45,478 nucleotides of DNA from contig NZ_PVTV01000004.1 in assembly GCF_003003055.1 (NCBI RefSeq), positions 1 to 45,478 of the forward strand. The letters run 5' to 3'. A program made the translations under genes and the position numbers. Source of the DNA: Jezberella montanilacus (GTDB lineage: Bacteria > Pseudomonadota > Gammaproteobacteria > Burkholderiales > Burkholderiaceae_B). The notes under the pieces were generated by a model, which had not been told where the DNA came from, did not search any database, and saw nothing but the letters and a program-made list of their open reading frames with translations. Below, piece after piece: positions 29,679 to 36,554 of this stretch; position 1 is the first letter of the stretch, and each line of letters starts with the position of its first letter.

Positions 29679-30719
29679 ATGCAAGCAGTCACCTTCGAAC
29701 AAGTCAGCAAATCCTGGGGATCAGTTGTCGCGCTGGGGGCAACGGATTTAGCTATCCCCGCACACCAGTTTACGGTACTGCTTGGCCCGTCGGGTTGTGG
29801 CAAAACCACGACCCTGAGATTGATCGCTGGGCTCGAGGCTCCAACGAGCGGTCAGATCCAGATTTTTGGTCGGGATGTCACCCATACGCACGCCTCAGCG
29901 CGAGGCGTGTCCATGGTGTTTCAGAGTTACGCCTTGTTCCCCCATCTGTCAGTCGCTGAGAACATTGTGTTCGGTTTGCGTGTTCGCAAATTGCCTCAAG
30001 CGGTGATCGATCAAAAACTAAAGCACGTGATAGACCTCTTGGGTTTGAGACAACAGATCGATCGTAAACCTGCGCAACTGTCAGGCGGACAGCAGCAGCG
30101 TGTTGCCCTAGCGCGAGCTTTGGTGGCCGATAGCCAGCTGTGTTTAATGGATGAGCCCTTATCCAATCTGGATGCCCAGTTAAGACAAGAGATGCGGCAA
30201 GAGCTGCGTGCCTTGCAACAAACACTCAACTTGTCAGTGGTCTACGTCACGCACGATCAGATTGAGGCCATGAGCATGGCAGATCAAGTGGTGTTGTTGA
30301 ATGCCGGGCGTGTTGAGCAAGTCGCGAAACCGGTGGATTTGTACCAACGACCAGCAAGTTTGTTCGCGGCTAAGTTCATTGGACAAACGCCAATGAATAT
30401 TTGGCCGCTTGATGGACACCACCTTCAATCAAGCACCCTGCGCGTGCAGCCGCCAGCGGGTGCTAAGTGGTTAGGCGTCAGACCAGAAGCACTCCTGCTC
30501 AATGCCACGGCAGACCAGGTATTTGAGGGCAGGATTGAAAAAATTGAATATACCGGTGCGGATGCCTTGGTCACCCTCACCAGTCAAGGGCTTAGCTTGA
30601 TTGCGCGAATTGCCGGTGAGGCGATGACCGGCTTGCTCGGATCCTCAAACGCTTCGATCGGTGTCGGTTGGGCCAGCAGTGCCCAACACTGGTTTGACGA
30701 GCACGGTGCTGTCATATGA
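29679..30719 (+). CDS. ugpC: ABC transporter ATP-binding protein, UgpC/MsmK type
   Basis: A 346-residue ATPase with Walker A GPSGCGKT (36-43), signature LSGGQ (134-138), Walker B with catalytic E159 (LCLMDEP), the switch His in VYVTHDQIEA, and a C-terminal OB/TOBE domain. It is the CUT1 sugar/glycerol-3-phosphate type. It is the first gene of a ugpC-B-A-E-like operon, 88 bases ahead of the binding-protein gene. Confidence 0.92.
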   Translation: MQAVTFEQVSKSWGSVVALGATDLAIPAHQFTVLLGPSGCGKTTTLRLIAGLEAPTSGQIQIFGRDVTHTHASARGVSMVFQSYALFPHLSVAENIVFGLRVRKLPQAVIDQKLKHVIDLLGLRQQIDRKPAQLSGGQQQRVALARALVADSQLCLMDEPLSNLDAQLRQEMRQELRALQQTLNLSVVYVTHDQIEAMSMADQVVLLNAGRVEQVAKPVDLYQRPASLFAAKFIGQTPMNIWPLDGHHLQSSTLRVQPPAGAKWLGVRPEALLLNATADQVFEGRIEKIEYTGADALVTLTSQGLSLIARIAGEAMTGLLGSSNASIGVGWASSAQHWFDEHGAVI

Positions 30720-30807
30720 CTCCACTAAGCTTTTGCCAGCGGTTGTTTTGCGTTTGCTATTTTGTTTGTTATTCAGTTCGCAATTGACCAATTATCAGGA
30801 GAGTTCA

Positions 30808-32100
30808 GTGAAACGTTTATTAAAATCCATCGCGGTTGCTTCGACAACTATTTGCCTAGGTTTGGGACTGAGCGCCGCGGCGTTTGCTAAGACCGATATT
30901 TCGTTTTATTTCCCCATTGCTGTGGGCGGCCCCATTACTAAAATCATTGACCAATATGCCAGTGATTTCAATAAAGATAATCCAGAGCTCAATATCGTTC
31001 CTGTCTATGCAGGGACGTATCAAGAAACTATTGTCAAAGTCTTGACGGCCCATAAGGCAGGCAAGCCTCCGGCAGCGGGCATCTTGTTGTCGACTGACAC
31101 TTTTACTCTGGTTGACGAAGATGCCATCGTCCCGGTTGATGGCTTTGTAAAAACCGACGCTGACCGTGCCTGGCTGAAAGGATTTTTTCCCGCTTTTATG
31201 CTGAATGGTCAGATCAATAACAAGACTTGGGGGGTCCCTTTCCAGCGCTCGACCGTCGTGATGTTCTGGAACAAAAACCTGTTTAAAGCAGCCGGCTTAG
31301 ATCCTGAAAAAGCACCTAAAACCTGGCAAGAAACGATTGATATGGGCAAGAAATTGACCCAAAAGGATGCAAGCGGCAACGTGACGCAGTGGGGTATTCA
31401 AGTCCCCTCGAGTGGTTTTCCTTACTGGTTGTATCAGGGCTTCAGCACACAAAGCGATGCGATTCTGGCGAACCAAGATGGCACGACAGTTAAGTTTGAT
31501 GACGCAAACGCCATCGCGGCTTTGCAGTACTGGGTCGACTTATCTAAAAAGCACAACATTTCGCCAGCTGGAGTGGTCGAGTGGGGCACCACACCGCGCG
31601 ACTTTTTAGAAGGCAAAGCTGCCATGATCTGGACGACAACGGGCAATCTGACCAATATTCGCAGTAACGCCAAGTTCGATTTTGGCGTGGCCATGTTGCC
31701 TGAGGGCAAACGTCGCGGCTCGCCAACGGGTGGTGGTAACTTCTTTATCTTCAAAAAGACCAGCCCCGCCGAGCAAGAAGGTGCCTATAAATTTGCCAAG
31801 TGGTTGACGCAACCTGAGCGTGCCGCCCAATGGAGCATTGACACCGGCTACGTTGCTGTCTCACCTGCCGCTTACGACACACCCGCTTTGAAAAAGTACA
31901 CGACTGATTTCCCACCTGCCTTGGTGGCTCGCGATCAATTGCCGTTTGCGGTTGCAGAGTTCTCAACACACGACAATCAACGCGTGACCAAAGCGCTCAA
32001 TGATGGTTTGCAGGCTGCGCTCACCGGTGCCAAGACACCAGAGCAAGCCCTTAAAGACGCTCAAGTTGAGGCGACTCGCTTATTGCGTAGTTACAAGTAA
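30808..32100 (+). CDS. ugpB: Extracellular solute-binding protein, UgpB-like
   Basis: A 430-residue periplasmic binding protein. I start it at the GTG at 30808, with AGGAGA six bases upstream; this gives a clean signal peptide (KRLLKSIAVASTT... cut after AAAFA). The longer frame from 30661 overlaps ugpC and lacks a signal peptide. Family 1 SBP features are NKNLFKAAGLDPEKAPKTWQE and GNLTNIRSNAKFDFGVAMLP, both UgpB-like. The ligand is probably glycerol-3-phosphate or a glycerophosphodiester; a sugar cannot be ruled out. Confidence 0.9.
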   Translation: MKRLLKSIAVASTTICLGLGLSAAAFAKTDISFYFPIAVGGPITKIIDQYASDFNKDNPELNIVPVYAGTYQETIVKVLTAHKAGKPPAAGILLSTDTFTLVDEDAIVPVDGFVKTDADRAWLKGFFPAFMLNGQINNKTWGVPFQRSTVVMFWNKNLFKAAGLDPEKAPKTWQETIDMGKKLTQKDASGNVTQWGIQVPSSGFPYWLYQGFSTQSDAILANQDGTTVKFDDANAIAALQYWVDLSKKHNISPAGVVEWGTTPRDFLEGKAAMIWTTTGNLTNIRSNAKFDFGVAMLPEGKRRGSPTGGGNFFIFKKTSPAEQEGAYKFAKWLTQPERAAQWSIDTGYVAVSPAAYDTPALKKYTTDFPPALVARDQLPFAVAEFSTHDNQRVTKALNDGLQAALTGAKTPEQALKDAQVEATRLLRSYK

Positions 32101-32978
32101 TGAGGGGGCGGGTAGTGAAACAGATTCATGCTTATCTGCTTTTGCTACCCGCTTTATTCTTCTTGTTCGTTTTTACGCATTACCCTGCGCTGACTACGCT
32201 GATTGATAGTTTTATGTCCACCCCCAAAGCAGGCCGCAGCGCCGTCTATGTGGGGATGGAAAACTATCAGATCATGATCGAAGATCCAGTCTTTTGGCGT
32301 TCACTGAGCAATAATTTGTGGTTTGCGGCCCTGACCATCCCCTTGTCGATCGGCTTGTCATTAATGATGGCTTTGTGGGTCAATAAAAAGTTGGCTGGTC
32401 AGTGGTTTTTACGGACCTCATTTTTTCTGCCAACGATTTTGCCCATGATTGCCGTGGCAAATATCTGGATATTTTTCTACACCCCTGGCTACGGTCTCTT
32501 TAATCAAGGCTTGCAAACGCTCGGTTTCGCTGGGCAGAACTGGCTTGGCGACCCTCGCTTCGCGCTGGGCGCAGTCATTGTCGTAGCAGTCTGGAAACAA
32601 GCTGGCTTTTTTATGATTTTTTATCTGGCAGCTTTGCAAAGCTTGAGCCCCAGCCTTAGAGAGGCAGCTGATATCGAAGGGGCGAGCAGCTGGTATTTTT
32701 TTAGACGGATTCAATGGCCTTTGCTGATGCCGACCACTATTTTTGTGTTGATAAACGCCGTAATCGATGCTTTCAGAATGGTTGATCACATCATCGTGAT
32801 GACGCACGGCGGGCCTGATAATGCGTCGTCCGTCCTGCTGTATTTTTTGTACCAGATCGGGTTCCAGTTCTGGGATCAAGGCTATGCCTCGGCGTTGACC
32901 GTGGTGTTGCTCATGACACTCGCAGTGATCGGTTTGATTCAGTTCTTTACGCTGGATCGTCGGGCGCACTATCAATGA
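32100..32978 (+). CDS. ugpA: ABC transporter permease, UgpA-like
   Basis: A 292-residue permease with six predicted helices and the EAA loop EAADIEGASSWYFFRRIQWPLL that contacts the ATPase. The ATG at 32100 shares its A with the ugpB stop. A GTG at 32115 preceded by a GGGGGCGG run gives a tidier N-terminus and may be the true start. It pairs with the next gene. Confidence 0.92.
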   Translation: MRGRVVKQIHAYLLLLPALFFLFVFTHYPALTTLIDSFMSTPKAGRSAVYVGMENYQIMIEDPVFWRSLSNNLWFAALTIPLSIGLSLMMALWVNKKLAGQWFLRTSFFLPTILPMIAVANIWIFFYTPGYGLFNQGLQTLGFAGQNWLGDPRFALGAVIVVAVWKQAGFFMIFYLAALQSLSPSLREAADIEGASSWYFFRRIQWPLLMPTTIFVLINAVIDAFRMVDHIIVMTHGGPDNASSVLLYFLYQIGFQFWDQGYASALTVVLLMTLAVIGLIQFFTLDRRAHYQ

Positions 32979-33844
32979 CATCCCGAACAATGGCACCGCT
33001 ATCAGTGAAACTGCGATCGCTGAGCTCGCTGATTAGTCGATCTGGGGTGTTGAGCCTGTCCGTGATCGGATCCTGGCTGCTGGCGCTGTTGTGGATTTGC
33101 CCGTTACTTTATGCCGTGTGGGCTGCAGTTCACCCAAGCGAGTTCGCGACTCGCTTTGTCCTGTCTGCGCCTTTGACGTTCGATAACTTTACTGCCGCTT
33201 GGCAGGCTGCACCTTTTGCCCGCTACTTCTTGAACACCTTTATGTTGGTCACCTTGATCTTGGTGATTCAATTGATCATCTGCACCTTGGCCGCTTATGC
33301 TTTTGCCCGCTACGAGTTTTTAGGCAAAAACCTGTTGTTTGCGCTGGTACTGGTGCAGCTCACGATCATGCCCGAAATTCTGATTGTTAAGAACTATCAA
33401 ACGCTGACCGCAGTGGGGTTAGTCGATACGCTCTTTGGGATCGGTTTGCCTTATTTTGCCTCCGCGTTTGCGATCTTTTTGTTGCGACAGACTTTTAAAA
33501 GCATTCCCAAAGAACTTGTTGAGGCAGCAGAGATGGAGGGCGCCACGTCCATGGAGGTCCTTCGGCATGTCTATATCCCTCTGGCGAAACCCACCTTTGT
33601 TGCCTTTGCTTTGATCTCAGTCAGTTTTCACTGGAACAACTTCCTTTGGCCGCTGGTGGTCAGCAACTCGGTGACTTCAAGACCTTTAACCGTGGGCTTG
33701 CAGGTCTTTTCTTCTTCGGATCAAGGCATTGATTGGTCTATCATCACCGCAGCAACCCTGATGTCGTGCGCACCACTACTCATCGGGTTTTTGATTTTTC
33801 AGCGACAGTTCGTGCAATCTTTTATGCGGGCAGGTATTAAATAG
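32975..33844 (+). CDS. ugpE: ABC transporter permease, UgpE-like
   Basis: A 289-residue permease with six predicted helices and the EAA loop EAAEMEGATSMEVLRHVYIPLA. Its ATG overlaps the ugpA stop by four bases. It is the last gene of the importer operon; no ugpQ phosphodiesterase follows. Cyanase starts 62 bases downstream and may be read from the same transcript, as no terminator is seen. Confidence 0.92.
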   Translation: MTSRTMAPLSVKLRSLSSLISRSGVLSLSVIGSWLLALLWICPLLYAVWAAVHPSEFATRFVLSAPLTFDNFTAAWQAAPFARYFLNTFMLVTLILVIQLIICTLAAYAFARYEFLGKNLLFALVLVQLTIMPEILIVKNYQTLTAVGLVDTLFGIGLPYFASAFAIFLLRQTFKSIPKELVEAAEMEGATSMEVLRHVYIPLAKPTFVAFALISVSFHWNNFLWPLVVSNSVTSRPLTVGLQVFSSSDQGIDWSIITAATLMSCAPLLIGFLIFQRQFVQSFMRAGIK

Positions 33845-33906
33845 CCTCAGATGGCATGTTAATTGCTTAGCTGGATAGCTCTGTTAATTCACTCTGGAGA
33901 CTTCTC

Positions 33907-34377
33907 ATGAAATCAACCGCTATCACCAAGCCCATGACCCGCGAAGACGTAACAGACCTCATTTACTCAGCCAAAGTACAAAAAGGGCTGAAGTGGTCTG
34001 ATATCGCAGTCAAGCTCAAATTATCCAAAGAATGGGTCACGGCGTGTTGCTTGGGTCAGATGACTTGCACCAAGCAGCAAGCAACCATCCTGGGCAAAAT
34101 ATTCGATCTGCCGCCAGAAGCCGTCAAAATCCTGCAAGTCGTGCCCTACAAGGGCTCTTTGCCTACTCAGGTACCGACTGATCCTTTGATCTATCGCTGG
34201 TACGAAATCGTTAGCGTCTATGGCACCACCATCAAAGAACTCATTCATGAAGAGTTCGGTGACGGCATCATGAGCGCAATTGATTTCTCGATGGATATCA
34301 CGCGCGAGCCTGATCCCAAAGGCGACCGGGTCAACGTGGTTTTGTCCGGTAAATTTTTGCCCTATAAAACCTATTGA
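33907..34377 (+). CDS. cynS: Cyanate hydratase (cyanase)
   Basis: A 156-residue enzyme that converts cyanate plus bicarbonate to ammonia and CO2. The POU-like N-domain (residues 10-85) and the catalytic C-domain are complete; active-site residues by alignment with E. coli CynS are R97, E100 (IYRWYEIVSVYG) and S123 (IMSAIDFSMD). A Shine-Dalgarno sequence (TGGAGA) precedes the ATG. No cynR, carbonic anhydrase cynT or cynX/cynABD transporter is adjacent; it follows a ugp-type importer instead. Confidence 0.95.
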   Translation: MKSTAITKPMTREDVTDLIYSAKVQKGLKWSDIAVKLKLSKEWVTACCLGQMTCTKQQATILGKIFDLPPEAVKILQVVPYKGSLPTQVPTDPLIYRWYEIVSVYGTTIKELIHEEFGDGIMSAIDFSMDITREPDPKGDRVNVVLSGKFLPYKTY

Positions 34378-34448
34378 TTGCTGGCAAGCTTGCGCACAAA
34401 ACAAATCAATATTAAGGTGGTGGTGCATGCAGTTAAATAGGGTGCACC

Positions 34449-35819
34449 ATGAGGCGATTAAAACAATTAGCTCAAACCTCGGTCTTGATTTGCTTGTGTG
34501 TTGCTGTGCAAGCGGTCGCTGCCCAAAGCTGGATACAGCTGCAAAAAGTCGCGGGCGATTCAAGCAATGCGCTCAACAATCAAGCTGTTGATGTTTTGTA
34601 CTCTCCGGCCATTGATCGCAAAGGCGATCTGGCGACTGTTTCGCTCTTGAATAATGTGTTCCCCTACAAAGAGGGGGCGTCGGCAATTGTCGATGTCGAG
34701 TTCAATTGTGTGGACAGCGTTTTTCGGTTTAAACGCTTAACAGTTTATCCAAGTGCAAACGCAAAAGGGCGGCCCGAGACGATTCCCCAGCGGGAGATTG
34801 CCAGCGTTGATAACCTGCCTGCCGTAGATGATGATCCTGATCTTGATATGGCAGAGAGTGTGTCTGGTGCGCATTTTGGCGCGCTCAAGCGCATCGCGTG
34901 CGATGGCGGAACCCCGACGGACTATTTGAAAGAAGCGACGGGGATCGCTGTCCCGACCGCCCCGAACACGACCAATTTGCCTATTCGACCGAATGTTGAG
35001 TATTCGGGACAAGCCACGTGGGTTAAGCTCGGCGCAAATCCCCGAACCGGCACGCTTTTTTACGATACGCAAATATTCAAGAAAGATGACACCTTAATCG
35101 TCAAGCTATTAGTAAACCCCTTGCAGGTCGATGCCAAGGATAGAGAATCGGCTTTTGTAGCGCTTGATGGCAAATTAGCAGGCCAGTCACTGGTGCAAAG
35201 TTTTGAGCTTAACTGCACGGACAAAACTTGGCGAAGAGGTTGGGTGGCCGTCTACAGTCAGCCTAATGCCCAAGGTCCGATGATCGACACTGAGTTGATG
35301 CAAGTTCAAAACGCACAACCCTATCAAGACGCTTTCGAAAAAGCCGAGGGGGCATTTGCGTGGGCTGGTATTAACGGCCGCCCCTTTATGGAGATCAATT
35401 CAGGTCGGTTACTAAATATTGTGTGTTTTCGGGCGCCCCCATCGACCTACGCAACCCCCAGCGCCATGGCTGATCTGCCCCCTGACACCCGCAGCACGGG
35501 GGGTAAATCAATGAGTCGGTCTTCAACTGAGCAAACCGTTAAAGGCGCCAATGTGGTGTCGGTGGTTTACGGCACTGGGCGGATTGATTATGCCGGTGAA
35601 GAAAACGGCAAGCGTATGTGGCTGGAAACCTGGTCTAACGGTACCAAATACCGTCTGCGTGAGGACAGTTTTGATGAGTGGTCGGTCAATTTATTCGATG
35701 CTGAGCGCTCGGCCAATGTGCAGCTGGATATGTATCGCAAGGTCATGGTCTACGACGATGGCCTGATCCCCAAGATCGATCCATACCCGCTTGAGAGCTA
35801 CAAAGCAGGGATGCGCTAG
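34449..35819 (+). CDS. Secreted protein with two surface-adhesin E-like repeats
   Basis: A 456-residue protein with a signal peptide (residues 1-25, cut near VAA|QSW). Two similar blocks follow: about 27-155 and about 190-330. Each begins with W-(I/V)-(Q/K)-L and ends with a conserved cysteine pair around FN-C-VDS...IA-C-DG and LN-C-TDK...IV-C-FR. This recalls the surface-adhesin protein E fold, often found in small secreted beta-proteobacterial proteins. The last 110 residues form another beta-rich segment (VSVVYGTGRIDYAGEENG). Likely periplasmic or surface; function unknown. Confidence 0.75.
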   Translation: MRRLKQLAQTSVLICLCVAVQAVAAQSWIQLQKVAGDSSNALNNQAVDVLYSPAIDRKGDLATVSLLNNVFPYKEGASAIVDVEFNCVDSVFRFKRLTVYPSANAKGRPETIPQREIASVDNLPAVDDDPDLDMAESVSGAHFGALKRIACDGGTPTDYLKEATGIAVPTAPNTTNLPIRPNVEYSGQATWVKLGANPRTGTLFYDTQIFKKDDTLIVKLLVNPLQVDAKDRESAFVALDGKLAGQSLVQSFELNCTDKTWRRGWVAVYSQPNAQGPMIDTELMQVQNAQPYQDAFEKAEGAFAWAGINGRPFMEINSGRLLNIVCFRAPPSTYATPSAMADLPPDTRSTGGKSMSRSSTEQTVKGANVVSVVYGTGRIDYAGEENGKRMWLETWSNGTKYRLREDSFDEWSVNLFDAERSANVQLDMYRKVMVYDDGLIPKIDPYPLESYKAGMR

Positions 35820-35849
35820 CGGCTTGCTCGATGGTTTGTCGGTACTGAC

Positions 35850-35879
35850 TTGTCGGGAGTGGGCAAAAAATGCTAGAAT
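35850..35879 (+). promoter_or_regulatory. sigma-70 promoter ahead of the structured leader and tRNA-Met
   Basis: TTGTCG (35850-35855), an 18-base spacer and TAGAAT (35874-35879). The predicted start near 35885 falls at the first base of the RNA structure described next. It is the only good promoter seen between the preceding gene and the tRNA. Confidence 0.6.
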
Positions 35880-35885
35880 TTACGA

Positions 35886-35974
35886 CTTCGGTGGATTTGT
35901 TTGACGATGATGTTTGACATCGATTTTCAGACTCTTTTACCGTGCTGAGTGCAAGGCTCAGCGTTTCACCGAAG
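35886..35974 (+). ncRNA. predicted three-way-junction RNA upstream of tRNA-Met
   Basis: The closing stem pairs CTTCGGTGGA (35886-35895) with TTCACCGAAG (35965-35974), ten pairs including one G-U. Inside are a hairpin GCTGAG/CTCAGC (35944-35949 with 35957-35962, 7-base loop) and a second hairpin CGATG/CATCG (35905-35909 with 35918-35922). The transcript would start at the closing stem and run 26 bases further into the tRNA, so the structure may be a leader removed by RNase P or a separate small RNA. I know no named family for it. Confidence 0.5.
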
Positions 35975-36000
35975 ACAGCAAGATACCTCGCACTACAAAT

Positions 36001-36077
36001 GGCGCATTAGCTCAGTCGGTTAGAGCAGCGGAATCATAATCCGAAGGTCCCCTGTTCGAATCAGGGATGCGCCACCA
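36001..36077 (+). tRNA. tRNA-Met (CAT), elongator type
   Basis: A complete 77-base cloverleaf with encoded CCA. The acceptor arms GGCGCAT/ATGCGCC pair fully, the D-arm is GCTC/GAGC, the anticodon loop ATCATAA holds CAT at 34-36, and the T-arm is CCCTG-TTCGAAT-CAGGG. The anticodon stem GCGGA/TCCGA has a G-A mismatch at its top pair. CAT could also belong to tRNA-Ile2 (lysidine-modified), but the GCGGAATCATAATCCG arm is typical of elongator Met. It marks the border between core and accessory genes. Confidence 0.92.
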
Positions 36078-36267
36078 GTAAAATAAAGGGTCTCAAGGCA
36101 TAAATGCTCGGCTCGACTCCATTAATTTAAGGTTCTAATCGAGGGCGGTGCTCTTTTAGTCAACGACTTCGAAACGACTTGCTCTTACACAGACCACAAT
36201 ATTGGTGGATACTTTGAGCTTCGCAGATGCCCCATAGAGGTGAGAGACTAGGCGCCGACCTAATTGT
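36078..36267. other. noncoding stretch after tRNA-Met
   Basis: No intact gene. There is no strong terminator for the tRNA; a weak GAG...CTC-TTTT hairpin lies near 36142-36160. On the minus strand one frame across about 36276-36157 stays open, with a segment reading ASAKLKVSTNIVVCVRAS that faintly recalls the UmuC C-terminal region. The match is too weak to call. Probably island debris. Confidence 0.4.
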
Positions 36268-36342
36268 CTAAATGAGACCAACCGCCTTGGCGCGTTTGAA
36301 TACCTCAACAGTTTCACTTTCTATGAATCGTGACTTCTTCAT
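36268..36342 (-). pseudogene. relic of IS3-family transposase orfA (N-terminus only)
   Basis: The ATG at 36342 opens a 24-codon frame, MKKSRFIESETVEVFKRAKA, then a few codons and a TAG. It matches the well-known start of IS3-family OrfA proteins (MKKSRFTExQIVxxLKxAxAG). The helix-turn-helix that should follow (CRKHGISxATYYxWK) is gone, and no orfB remains. So this is the left end of an IS3 element after a large deletion. Confidence 0.7.
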
Positions 36343-36392
36343 CTGTAGAATCCCTCATAATTAGAAAATTCTAACTTTAACAACCGCTTTTT

Positions 36393-36554
36393 TCAGGGAC
36401 GATTACCGTACTCCTCGTCCCAAACGTCGCAGATACGCTTGAAAAACAGTGGTGGAAAGATGTAGGTCTTGAAGTCGGCCGCATCTACAGGACCACGCAG
36501 AATGTTTGCCGATTCCCATAGGTGAGACTCAAGTGTATTTAAAGTGACGGCCAT
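36393..36554 (-). pseudogene. hsdM: truncated type I restriction-modification methylase HsdM (N-terminal 53 residues)
   Basis: A short frame reading MAVTLNTLESHLWESANILR, then GPVDAADFKTYIFPPLFFKR and ICDVWDEEYGNRP, is the standard N-terminus of HsdM (LExHLWxAADILRGxxDxxDYKxYIFxLLFLKRxxDVxDEE). It stops at a TGA after 53 codons, where a full HsdM has about 500. Its ATG shares a base with the stop of the 1806-residue gene (TAATG), which implies the two were translated as one operon. The TGA may come from the end of the IS3 element whose orfA relic begins about 50 bases further on. Confidence 0.8.

Noticed and set aside
30661-30807. Longer start for the UgpB-like protein
   Set aside because: It overlaps ugpC and hides the signal peptide; the GTG at 30808 has a strong Shine-Dalgarno sequence.
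32418-32996. 192-codon minus-strand frame opposite ugpA
   Set aside because: Antisense shadow of a conserved permease; low-complexity His/Gln-rich translation.
36157-36276. Minus-strand segment faintly like the UmuC C-terminus
   Set aside because: Spacing and residues fit too poorly and the frame is short; kept only as a remark.
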